A stretch of 64,000 nucleotides of DNA from Trichomonas tenax (taxonomy: Eukaryota > Parabasalia > Trichomonadida > Trichomonadidae), in the NCBI GenBank assembly GCA_023091735.1, contig JALKBU010000025.1, positions 62,001 to 126,000 on the forward strand, written 5' to 3'. The translations under genes were made by a program, and so were the position numbers. The notes under the pieces are model-generated. The model did no database searches and was not told the DNA's origin. It saw nothing but the letters and a program-made list of their open reading frames with translations. Of the stretch, positions 20,895-29,827 are shown piece by piece. Positions within the stretch are counted from its first letter, which is position 1, and each line of letters begins with the position of its first letter.

Positions 20895-22181
20895 GTGTCA
20901 TGTAATTTTCATTACACCAAAATAACAAATTCATATAAGACTGAAGCTTATGACCCAAGGTTTCTTGGACAGATAAAGTCGGAGATTCCTGATGTATTGA
21001 AAAAATGTAGATTAAAGCCGGGAAAACCTTTCTGTGGAAAAGATATCAAAGAACTTATTCTCGCTGCTGGCAGGAAGCAGCTCTACAATCCACAGCATGA
21101 AATGAATTTCGAAGAAGATTCAACTTCTGCTTCAAACAGATGGAAACAGCGCGACAAAATAAATTATTATCAGCCAAAATTCAAACAAGAATACAGTGAA
21201 GAAGAGGATCAATCCAACACTGAATCCGTGTCTGACATGCCTGGGAAGAGAAAAGTTTCTCATCATAAAAGGCGAAATTCGAAAGGCGAAAAAAATAACA
21301 TGAAAATATCCACCCATAATGAAGCTACATCAATTTTAGCAGCGAATAATCCTGATGGCACAATTGTCCATTCTCCGACTCATGATTACGAACCCAGAAG
21401 GATGTCGAGCGTGTCAGACAACACAGACATCGACGAGCTCCTTCCTGTTCCACAGCCGAACAATAATGTATCCAAGCCAGCAAGGAAATTCAGTTGGGCG
21501 TCTGATGCAAGTGATATGTCATCTTCAGATTTGTCTAAAGCATTTAATAGACTTCTCGAAGACGTTTCAGTTGACTCCGAAGATATATCGCGACAGATTG
21601 CACTTCTTGCTGAAGAATGTGAATCATATCCAGAGTCTATTGCTGAAAAACAACTTGAAGAAATCGTTCAACAAATTGAAGAAGATAAACTACATCCCAA
21701 AATCAATTTTAGAGATAATTTCTTAGGAATCCCCAAAGGAGGACCCTTAGCTGATGATCCTGATGAAGAGAATCCTATAAAGCCATATGAATTTACATTA
21801 GAGCCAACAAGTAAATTCATGCAACCTAATGGAAGATCATACTACATTACAAAGCGCTCTCGAAGGAATTTGAGGAATCAACAGCATCAGCATAACAACA
21901 TCCTTGATCAAGAAGATGCAGAACTGATTCCACAATACTTAATTCTCAAGCGTGGAATGTTCGAAGATGATTCAATAGACTCTGATCAATCAAGCAGTAG
22001 TTCATCAGATGATGAAGAGAAAACCAAAACTAAGCCACCAGTTATATCCAGATTCCTGCAAGAAAATGGACAGGAACTTGATAGAGCAAGAGAAGCAAGA
22101 AGAAAGCGTCATAAAGAGAAGATGAAACATAGAAAGAGACTCAATCCTTTAATTTATCCAAATTTCATGGTAATCAAATAA
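20895..22181 (+). CDS. Hypothetical acidic/basic protein with unresolved start
   Basis: The frame is open upstream to 20823 but has no ATG before 21102 (MNFEED). The residues between (YDPRFLGQIKSEIPDVLKKCRLKPGKPF) look like genuine protein, so the N-terminus is puzzling. The coordinates here use the first plausible codon, GTG at 20895. The ATG-only version would be 359 residues. The protein is hydrophilic: an acidic/Ser-rich middle (SDASDMSSSDLSKAF), a basic RRNLRNQQHQ region, a Ser/Asp run (SDQSSSSSSDDEE) and a strongly basic tail (REARRKRHKEKMKHRKR) suggestive of nuclear localisation. No family is recognised. No trichomonad intron acceptor is visible that could supply an upstream exon. Confidence 0.7.
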   Translation: MSCNFHYTKITNSYKTEAYDPRFLGQIKSEIPDVLKKCRLKPGKPFCGKDIKELILAAGRKQLYNPQHEMNFEEDSTSASNRWKQRDKINYYQPKFKQEYSEEEDQSNTESVSDMPGKRKVSHHKRRNSKGEKNNMKISTHNEATSILAANNPDGTIVHSPTHDYEPRRMSSVSDNTDIDELLPVPQPNNNVSKPARKFSWASDASDMSSSDLSKAFNRLLEDVSVDSEDISRQIALLAEECESYPESIAEKQLEEIVQQIEEDKLHPKINFRDNFLGIPKGGPLADDPDEENPIKPYEFTLEPTSKFMQPNGRSYYITKRSRRNLRNQQHQHNNILDQEDAELIPQYLILKRGMFEDDSIDSDQSSSSSSDDEEKTKTKPPVISRFLQENGQELDRAREARRKRHKEKMKHRKRLNPLIYPNFMVIK

Positions 22182-23085
22182 ATTTGTTTGTTTTTATTGA
22201 CATTCTTTAATATTACAAAGTCTTGATGCTTTCCAATAGAAAGAAAAATATTATATTTTTGGAAAATGTGTTTTATAGATGATTGGGAGAGTATATACAG
22301 TAAAACTTCAAAATGCAATAAGTTTCGTTTTTGTTTTTTGATCAAAAAACAAAACACAAACTAAAAAAATAAAAAACATCGAAATTCTTTTTTTAAAAAA
22401 ACATTATTTTTTGCCTAAAAATGATTTTTATGATTCAAGTATTAGAGTTTTTAAAATTCTAATTAATAGGTTCAATTATAATATAGATGGTAATGCATTT
22501 TATGTATTTAACAAAAAATCTCAATCAAAATCAAATTCATTTCAGAGAATATATGGTTGTATCAAGTTAGTCTTAGCTATAATTTACGTTATGTATTGCA
22601 TGATATTGAAGAAAGCTCCTAACGATGATTTTATTTTTGGAAAAGATTCCGTATCTTAACATAAACACAATTTTTAATGATATTTTAATTACAAATCATG
22701 CAGAAATTAATAAAATTTATTCATCCTCGAAAGAACTGTAATAAAATCAGTTCCGGTGAAGATATTATTTACATGTCAACATATTATTGACGGCCAATTT
22801 TATGAAAATCTCATTGCATTTTTAATTGCAATTCTAAATATACAAATTAAAAAGCCGTTACGACTTTTATTGTTTTGACATGTAAACAAAAAAATTATCC
22901 TCCGATTGAACATCTATGCTCAGAAGTAGGAGTAGAACGAAATCATCCGAAATATAAAAACTGATTTGCCATGTAAACATTTGCCGACAAATTTTTGGAT
23001 CTGTTTTCAGATTTTATTATAATAATCATTTTCAAGCAATGCAAATAAAAATTGATTTTGTTTTATTAACAGAATTAAAATTTTC
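22182..23085. other. Intergenic with initiator-like motifs
   Basis: AT-rich spacer. An 83-codon plus-strand frame at 22411-22659 begins with TTG and has no recognisable family; I do not call it. Motif copies occur at 22768-22778 (TTTACATGTCA), 22876-22886 (TGACATGTAAA) and 22967-22977 (TGCCATGTAAA), about 110-320 bases before the Rab gene. Confidence 0.45.
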
Positions 23086-23673
23086 ATGAATCATCCAAAC
23101 AAACTCGTTCTCTTAGGAGATGCAAGTGTTGGCAAAACGTGTATAGTGAAGAACTGGCTGACTTCCACCTTTAACGAAAAACAGATGCCCACTATTGGTG
23201 CCGCTTTCATCAGATCAATATTCACTTTCGATAATCAGGAGCGAGAAATACAGATTTGGGATACAGCAGGTGAAGAACAATACAGATCAGTCACATCTTT
23301 ATACATAAGAGACGCTTTTGCTGCGATTATCGTTTTTGATAGAACAAGACAAGCGACATTAGACAATATACCTTTCTGGTTCAATATGCTTAATGAACTA
23401 CAGAATGTTTCAATCGTTGTTTGTGGTAATAAATCAGATTTGACTTCAGACATTGAAGTATCAGATAATGATGCTCTTAATATGTGTCAAAAGTTGGGCA
23501 TCAACTACTACAAAACAAGTGCTCGTACAGGTTTTGGCATAAAGGATGTTTTTGACGATGTCCTTCAAAACGCTTTCGAAGCACAGAGAGCACGTGAACA
23601 AATACGTCCTTCAGAGGCTCAAGTTGTCGACATTACTCCACAAAAGGAACAAAAACAACAAAAATGTTGTTAA
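23086..23673 (+). CDS. Rab-family small GTPase with Gln-to-Glu at the catalytic position
   Basis: The 195-residue protein starts at ATG 23086, inside a TTTTCATGAATC context that resembles an initiator. It shows all Rab G motifs: P-loop GDASVGKT (11-18), switch I Thr36 in PTIGAA, WDTAGEE (58-64), GNKSD and TSAR. A C-terminal QKCC supplies the double-geranylgeranylation cysteines. The normally invariant glutamine of WDTAGQE is Glu63 here (codon GAA, 23272-23274), which would be expected to weaken GTP hydrolysis. Overall it resembles Rab6/Rab11-like endomembrane Rabs, but I cannot assign a subfamily. It probably acts on vesicle traffic. Confidence 0.92.
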   Translation: MNHPNKLVLLGDASVGKTCIVKNWLTSTFNEKQMPTIGAAFIRSIFTFDNQEREIQIWDTAGEEQYRSVTSLYIRDAFAAIIVFDRTRQATLDNIPFWFNMLNELQNVSIVVCGNKSDLTSDIEVSDNDALNMCQKLGINYYKTSARTGFGIKDVFDDVLQNAFEAQRAREQIRPSEAQVVDITPQKEQKQQKCC

Positions 23674-24456
23674 TTTAGATATTATTGTAAAAGCTAATAG
23701 AGTTATTGAATAAATATATGTTATACTGTTTACACACCAATCACAAAAGCAACTGTGTGATTTTGCGTCTTTTTTGAAATCGCAATATAAATTACTATTA
23801 TGGTCCATAATACTGATTAAAAGACTCAACTACTTCAGAAATCCGCATATTCCAAATACCAAATCCAAAATATCAAAATGTATTTCCTGAATTTATTATG
23901 TTTGTCTTTAACTAATGAGTTACTAATTGTTATAATACAATTTGAGAATATATCATATTGATGATATTTATGGTGGATCAAATTGATAATAAATAAATTT
24001 GACAATTAAATATGTCGAAAATAAAGATTTTATAGTTGAAAAAATGATATATAGGATGAAGGCAGTTTAACAATAAAACCAAATTGGATAATTTTAAATA
24101 TTTATTTTCAAAATCAAAATATGAACAGTAAGTAATGCTTTTTATGATTGATATAATCAAAATTGTGAGTTTCATGAATAAATGATATAAAAAAAGGATG
24201 TATTATGATTAATAATTGAAGATATTGAATATGATATTAATAACCTCACATGATTAGTTGAAATGTCATAAAAAAAGAGCAGTTAACACCACCTTAATAC
24301 CGAAAGATTTTAATTGATTTTTCTTGATGTCACAAAAACAATATTACGATTATTTCTAATTCAATTATTATCGTCTTATAGTTTTCAATCATAGAAACCG
24401 ATGCTCTCTCGCCCGTAAAACTACAATTTGAGAAAGGAGGTTGAGAAAAGTGCCAA
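23674..24456. other. Intergenic, nothing recognised
   Basis: AT-rich spacer between the Rab and the transporter. No reading frame with a convincing start, no RNA gene and no clear repeat was found. Confidence 0.5.
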
Positions 24457-25668
24457 ATGGCCTCTGTACCAGCCTGGCAACGCTATGTTGCTATCCCTGG
24501 CATGCTTTTATTCGGCACTGCCACTGTCGTTACCCAGAAGCTTCTCTTCGAGCAAACTGCTGTCGGTCTTGACAAATACAAAAACCCACACAAATTCTCT
24601 AAACCGTGGTTCCAAACAAACTCAATGTTCATCGGTATGTGCTTAGCTCTTGTCGTCTACGAAGTCCAGCGCTGCTTCCAGAAGTCAAAGCAAACAGACG
24701 AACAGAAATCATTAATTACAAATGGCGAATCTGAAGATGGTACTCAAAAGAAGGGTGGCGAATGGAAGATGTACTTCTACGTCGCTGGCCCAGCTGCTTG
24801 CGATCTGCTTGCTACTTCTCTCATGAATATTGGTCTTCTTTACATTAACGCGTCTGTCTGGCAAATGCTTAGAGGTTCTATGGTTCTCTTTTCATCTATC
24901 TTCTGTCAGTTCATCCTTAAGCGCCCAACATACGCTTTCATGTGGTATTCCGTCGCTTTCATCGTTCTCGCCTTGACTGTCGTCGGTGTCGCTGCTGTCT
25001 GTTCAACAGGTGTCGGAAAGGCTGGTGTTACAATCGGACAGGTTATCATGGCCATTGCTCTCACAGTTGGTGCCCAGATCATCCAGGCTTCTCAGATTGT
25101 CGTCGAAGACTTCCTCCTCCACGATATGACTGCTTCTCCAGTCCTTATCGTCGGTCTTGAGGGCCTTTGGGGCACAATTATCACATGCCTTGTCTTCCTT
25201 CCAGCTACACAGCTCATCAAGAGCACAGAGGGCAATGGTATCCACGAAGATACACTCGACACATTTAAGATGATCGCTAACAACAAATTCATCCTTGTTT
25301 TCGTTATCTTCTACGTCACAGTCATTCTCCTTTACAACGTCACAGGTATGTTTGTTACTAACATCACATCCGCTGTCGTTAGAACAATTCTTGAAGGCCT
25401 CCGTACACTTTGCATCTGGATCGTTCAGCTCATCATCTTCTACTCAATGAGAGGAACAGAGCTCGGCAACAAGCACCCAACACTCGGTGAAGAATGGACA
25501 GTCTGGAGCTGGATGCAGCTTTCTGGTTTCGCATTACTCTTCACAGGTATGCTCCTTTACAACAAGATCCTTCGCATCCCATGCTTCACATACCCAGACA
25601 CTGTTGTTGCTGCAGCTAAGAAGGAGGACAAGATCGATGATACTCCACTCATCGACTCTCAGGCCTAA
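24457..25668 (+). CDS. SLC35F6-like drug/metabolite-superfamily transporter
   Basis: The 403-residue protein starts at ATG 24457. About ten hydrophobic segments span residues 10-390, with a cytosolic Lys/Glu-rich loop at ~70-105. The early KFSKPWFQTNSMFIGM segment and SVWQMLRGSMVLFSSIFC match the SLC35F6 (C2orf18) branch of the nucleotide-sugar/triose-phosphate translocator superfamily. These proteins sit in Golgi, lysosomal or mitochondrial membranes. The substrate is not established. Codon use differs sharply from the neighbours: strong preference for C-ending codons (GTC, CTC, ATC, TTC), which suggests high expression. A C-terminal DDTPLIDSQA could hold a dileucine-like sorting signal, but this is speculative. 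The 302-base gap after it is featureless. Confidence 0.82.
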   Translation: MASVPAWQRYVAIPGMLLFGTATVVTQKLLFEQTAVGLDKYKNPHKFSKPWFQTNSMFIGMCLALVVYEVQRCFQKSKQTDEQKSLITNGESEDGTQKKGGEWKMYFYVAGPAACDLLATSLMNIGLLYINASVWQMLRGSMVLFSSIFCQFILKRPTYAFMWYSVAFIVLALTVVGVAAVCSTGVGKAGVTIGQVIMAIALTVGAQIIQASQIVVEDFLLHDMTASPVLIVGLEGLWGTIITCLVFLPATQLIKSTEGNGIHEDTLDTFKMIANNKFILVFVIFYVTVILLYNVTGMFVTNITSAVVRTILEGLRTLCIWIVQLIIFYSMRGTELGNKHPTLGEEWTVWSWMQLSGFALLFTGMLLYNKILRIPCFTYPDTVVAAAKKEDKIDDTPLIDSQA

Positions 25669-25970
25669 ATATTCTATAAGTTGATTAAATAGTTTTATTT
25701 GACACAATTACTATTACCTCAGCCATCAATTCTCATAAAACTATATTCAATCAAAATAAATACTCCTATATATATCAAATAACTTCATATTTATGATCTA
25801 TTTATTAGAGTTTCCGATCAATATTCATTAAAGAGCCCTATTTCTTAGTTTACATATTTTCAAGAATATGTTTACAAAGAAAATGCTATAGAAAGTATAG
25901 AAAACAAAGATTTAGAACATGAGTAATATCTGGTAACATTTTTATTAACATAATAAAATATAAAATAAAA

Positions 25971-26663
25971 TTATTGTGCAGAATTTGTTTCAGTGGCTGC
26001 TTTAGCTTCACGCTCAGCTCGGGCCTTTTCAATTCTCGCTCTCTTTTCAGCTTTCTCGCGTTCGTTAATTTCCTCTTGTTTCTTAATATCGTCCTGCCTC
26101 TTCGCTGCAAGCTTCGGGTAATCCACGATGATGGAGTTGATCAAAGTGTCGAGTGCCTGGCTGACACCAGCGTTTGGTTTCTTTTCCTCCAAATTTGGCT
26201 GTGTAACAATTGCATCAACGACCTGAACCTTCTTAGGAAGGTCCATTTTCTTCTTCAAATCTACAGCTCTGATTGCTCCTTCCTTATCTTGTTTGTTGGC
26301 CACAACAATGAAAGGCTTTCCATTGAGAAATTCATGCTGCAACATCTTGTTGAGTGTCTCCTTGCTCTCCTCGATCCTTGAAGCGTCAGAAGCATCGACG
26401 ACCCAAATGAATCCCCAAGCGGCCGCGTAGAAGCGCTCCCAGACGGACCTGAAGTTCGCACTGCCTCCGAGATCGTACACAGTCAACTTTATGTCGTTGT
26501 ACATGAATGACTCCTGGCCGAGACCGACTGTTGGGACTACGTCGAATTCAAAATTTCCGGCGAGAGAGCGAAGTAAGCATGTTTTACCTGCGTTGTCGAT
26601 ACCGAAGATTGAAATGATGATATCGTCAATAGGAACTGTGGCTTGGGAACTTGCGCAACCCAT
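25971..26663 (-). CDS. ARL13: Arl13-like ciliary GTPase
   Basis: The 230-residue protein starts at ATG 26663. N-terminal MGCASS offers Gly2 for myristoylation and Cys3 for palmitoylation. The P-loop is GIDNAGKT (21-28). The G3 motif is DLGG (64-67) followed by Ser68, lacking the usual Arf glutamine, as in ARL13B. NKQDKEGA is the G4 motif. A charged helix rich in Arg/Lys/Glu/Ala (about 170-225) follows the GTPase domain, as in ARL13B. Arl13 is the exchange factor for Arl3 and controls lipidated cargo delivery to cilia and flagella; trichomonads have flagella. The protein lacks the long proline-rich C-terminal region of vertebrate ARL13B. Base composition is higher in GC than the surroundings, consistent with good expression. 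Confidence 0.85.
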   Translation of the reverse strand: MGCASSQATVPIDDIIISIFGIDNAGKTCLLRSLAGNFEFDVVPTVGLGQESFMYNDIKLTVYDLGGSANFRSVWERFYAAAWGFIWVVDASDASRIEESKETLNKMLQHEFLNGKPFIVVANKQDKEGAIRAVDLKKKMDLPKKVQVVDAIVTQPNLEEKKPNAGVSQALDTLINSIIVDYPKLAAKRQDDIKKQEEINEREKAEKRARIEKARAEREAKAATETNSAQ

Positions 26664-28094
26664 GAAATTTATGAAAAATTTTCATGCACGTTATTAGTTT
26701 CCAACTTTTGATAATTCATAACGTACATACTTTACGTGTCAAATGTTCATCACTATTTCCAGCATAAAATCACCTTTAACACGATCTATATTATAACCAT
26801 TTAACACAGTCAAAAATAAATAAAAATTGGATCCGAAATCCGATTCTTTAGTGTAGATTTCGGTAGTTTCTTATTTATGTCACGTAAATATAATATCTGA
26901 CAAGTAACACAATTTTATAACTTTTTGAAATATTTATAAATTTTGTCCATCTACTGGAAGCGGAGAGATACGTTTAATATCAACAAATTTTGTAAGGACG
27001 GGGACCGATTCAGGCTGTTTTCTTCGTATTTGACATGTAATGTATACAAAACTTGTTTTACATGATATGTAAAATATTTCCAGTCATTCTTCAACTCTAT
27101 AAAATAAATATAACATTGACAAATGATATTGTGGTATTTCAAATATATTTTCTATATGTAGCATTCTATATGATCTATTCAGAGATTTCTAGCAATGCAA
27201 TTTGATGTTATGATGCTGTATGAATAATGAACATAATGGCCTGAAATATCCCATATGTGACAATATTTGATCACATATCTCAAGATATATCCTTCTAAAT
27301 AAAGTTAAATTAGATTCTTGGTGAAGATCATCCATATGTCATATGACATGTGAAAAGTTTCGACTGTAACTTATGCCACGTAAATAATTGAAAGCATTAA
27401 TTATGACACATAATTTCGATACATTATGACAAATAAAGTTTACAAAGCATTAATTCTGCCACATAAAGTATTGAAAAATGTCTGATATTATCCGGACATT
27501 TAAAATCACTAATAAGATCATTATCGATAATTTTGTATTGTATTAACATGAAAATATTCAGAGAGTGCAATGAATTATTTTTCTCAACCTCACTTTTCAT
27601 TTGTAGCTTTTCGAATATTGAAGATTGCTTAATTTTTGCTGATTACTCGCATTCGAATACTCAAATTCATAGCAACACTGATGATATAATTTGTCTATCC
27701 AATAAATTTAATTTTTTTATCAATTTATTGGTAATTCTAAACTGTTTTTTTTTTATTCTAATTGTTTTAATTTTTCCTAAATATTTTCCATTCTAGGAAA
27801 TAGATCAAGTTTCCATTCCTAAAACGAAACTGTTCAGAACAAATATAGCATTGGTGATCATATTCAAATAGAAACAAGGAAAGATAATGTGAAGAAATTA
27901 TGGAATTGGGTGTTATCAATGAATGTAACAGCATTTCAGATCTACATTGAGAATGCTCATTAAACTTTCAATTTTGAAATTCATTGTTGGTAATTCAGGC
28001 TCATTATGCAAATTATGATCTACAGTCTTAAAGGAATGAATAATTCGTTAATAAAAGATTGATATTTCCGTTAAACATAGAAACATTTAATTGA
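26664..28094. other. Intergenic with several initiator-like motifs
   Basis: Minus-strand TTTTTCATAAATTTCATG immediately precedes the Arl13 start and fits an initiator. Further motif copies are TTTACGTGTCA (26731-26741), TGACATGTAAT (27031-27041) and TGACATGTGAA (27344-27354). Between 27330 and 27480 several ATGACACATAA/ATGCCACATAAA variants repeat. No gene is recognisable; a plus-strand frame at 27548-27796 is AT-driven. Confidence 0.45.
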
Positions 28095-28844
28095 TCACGG
28101 CAAAAATACTTCAGCAGATCGATTATCAAGTTGATAATCATCGGCAGCAGCTTCTGGTGGAACAATTCCAGCCTGAAGATTCTTCATGAAGTTTTTATAA
28201 TCTTCACCTTCAAGTTTTACAAATTTACCCTTGAAAGTATATCCATTCTTCCATAGTGTGATTTGCGATTGATTAAATTCAAATTTTCTCTGTGGAAAAA
28301 GATTGATTATCTTAACCTGATCATTCTTCGGGATTGGTTCATTTTCAGGTGGCTCATCTAAAACCATTTTCTCGTTTTCATAAACAAATGCTTGGTTTGG
28401 CATTTCTTCGCAATAATATTGATCTTTTGTCTCAGCCGATGAATCCTGCATCATTCCTAATGCCTTGTTTATGTCCGCCCTCCTGTATCTTCTGTTTACT
28501 CTTGGACATAATATTTGGTTTTTTTCTTTTTCTTCTTCCTGTTGTTGTTGTGATGGTGGCGGTGGAGGTGGTGGTGGTATTCCTAAGATTTGCTGTAATT
28601 GGTTAATTAGGTTAGAAATTTGCCTCACTTGTTGTTCTAGGTCAGCTTGCGGATTACGCTGCTGCGCTTGTGATGTTCCTGGGATCTCGAATTCGTCAGG
28701 AACTGTTCCTCCAAGATCATAAAATGCTGAAACAGCGTTGTTAATGTCATTGTTATTGTGAAAAAGGTAATAATACGCGACTCTCCGCGTACAACCCGTG
28801 ACAGCCATGAAAGTTCCCAAATAATCCTCGATAACTCGCGACAT
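28095..28844 (-). CDS. UBA-like/SEP-domain protein (p47/UBXN type) without a UBX domain
   Basis: The 249-residue protein starts at ATG 28844; an upstream TTG frame is not used. Residues 1-40 (LGTFMAVTGCTRRVAYYYLFHNNNDINNAVSAF) match a UBA-like domain. A polyproline run (PPPPPPPP) encoded near 28555-28585 and a Gln/Glu-rich linker follow. The C-terminal ~57 residues (ITLWKNGYTF...EDYKNFMKNLQAGIVPPEA) match a SEP domain. In p47/Shp1 and UBXN2 proteins SEP is followed by a UBX domain that docks on the p97/Cdc48 AAA ATPase. Here the protein ends right after SEP, at a clean TGA. So it may be an unusual p97 cofactor or a SEP-only regulator. The linker EKNQILCPRVNRRYRRADI is basic. Confidence 0.78.
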   Translation of the reverse strand: MSRVIEDYLGTFMAVTGCTRRVAYYYLFHNNNDINNAVSAFYDLGGTVPDEFEIPGTSQAQQRNPQADLEQQVRQISNLINQLQQILGIPPPPPPPPSQQQQEEEKEKNQILCPRVNRRYRRADINKALGMMQDSSAETKDQYYCEEMPNQAFVYENEKMVLDEPPENEPIPKNDQVKIINLFPQRKFEFNQSQITLWKNGYTFKGKFVKLEGEDYKNFMKNLQAGIVPPEAAADDYQLDNRSAEVFLP

Positions 28845-29080
28845 TTCAGATATATTATGACATATAAATTGTTTATATGCCAAAATAGAATTTACGTGTC
28901 AAATATTTTTGCTAGGAAAATTTTAATGTATAAATCAAACAACGGCTCTAATGAGACAATCAATAATAATTCGAAACTTAATTTCAGACTAAACTCAATT
29001 ATTTGCATAGAAAAACGAAAATATGCAAATAAGGTTTTCTATATTTTACATGTCATTTTTGCATTTATTTGTCAGATTTA
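28845..29080. promoter_or_regulatory. Divergent promoter with initiator-like motifs
   Basis: Contains TGACATATAAA at 28858-28868 (TTTATATGTCA toward the left gene, 14 bases from its ATG), TTTACGTGTCA at 28891-28901 and TTTACATGTCA at 29045-29055. The last is followed by TTTTTGCATTTATTTGTCAG just before ATG 29081. Confidence 0.55.
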
Positions 29081-29827
29081 ATGAGTTCTAAAAGTTCGCC
29101 TTTACAAGAGAAATACAACAGATTCAGTATGATATCGAATGATACCTCTGCGAACTTGAGCAGGTCAATACTAAATTACCATTCAGTTTTGCAAGATAAT
29201 ATTTCAAAAAACGATTTTTCAATGCAAACATTATCATTTATTAGTGACAATGAAGACGATGAATCGTTTACATCACCATCATTTACAAAATACGCAACGA
29301 AACATAATAAATCCATATTTAAAGATTTGACTTTTTCTACTTTCAATGATATAAGTATCCAAAACACTTCAAACATAGACGGTGATATCGAAAGATACTC
29401 AAAAATACTTGATGAACTTGATGAAAGAGAAGCTGTTGCAATTGGAATTTTAACAACACCAATTGATGATTTAACAAAGATAGAGGAGTATGTAAACAAA
29501 TGCGAAAGCGCCGCCTTTAATTATGAAAGGATGTTAACTAAAGATAAAAATCCAAATTTCGAACAAAGATTAAACAAATTGGATGAAATGACAAAAACTA
29601 TGCAGAAAATAGATGCATCGAGGAGGGAAAGACTTAGATATCAGGCTTTGAATCATTTGATTGATATTTATAAAAATTGTTTATCAAATGCTTACAATGA
29701 TTATATCTTCTTGCTTGACTGTTTACAGGAAAGAATTGAACTCCTGGAAGAGGTAAATACATCTCAGTTATTAATATCATCAAAAATGAATTACTTAGAG
29801 CGACTGAAAGCAATTACAAAGAAATGA
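29081..29827 (+). CDS. Hypothetical helical protein
   Basis: The 248-residue protein starts at ATG 29081; four codons upstream are in frame but begin with TTG. The first ~95 residues are Ser/Asn-rich and probably disordered. From ~105 to the end it is predicted helical by composition, with Glu/Lys/Leu heptad-like runs (ILDELDEREAVAIG, LNKLDEMTKTMQKIDASRRERLRYQAL, CLQERIELLEEV). I recognise no family. It could be a structural or adaptor protein. It is divergently paired with the SEP protein gene, with 236 bases between them. Confidence 0.75.
   Translation: MSSKSSPLQEKYNRFSMISNDTSANLSRSILNYHSVLQDNISKNDFSMQTLSFISDNEDDESFTSPSFTKYATKHNKSIFKDLTFSTFNDISIQNTSNIDGDIERYSKILDELDEREAVAIGILTTPIDDLTKIEEYVNKCESAAFNYERMLTKDKNPNFEQRLNKLDEMTKTMQKIDASRRERLRYQALNHLIDIYKNCLSNAYNDYIFLLDCLQERIELLEEVNTSQLLISSKMNYLERLKAITKK

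Noticed and set aside
22411..22659. 83-codon plus-strand frame
   Set aside because: Starts with TTG, AT-rich, no homologue I can name; could be a remnant but I cannot support it.
27548..27796. Phe/Ile-rich plus-strand frame
   Set aside because: Low-complexity AT-derived composition; hydrophobicity comes from T-rich DNA.
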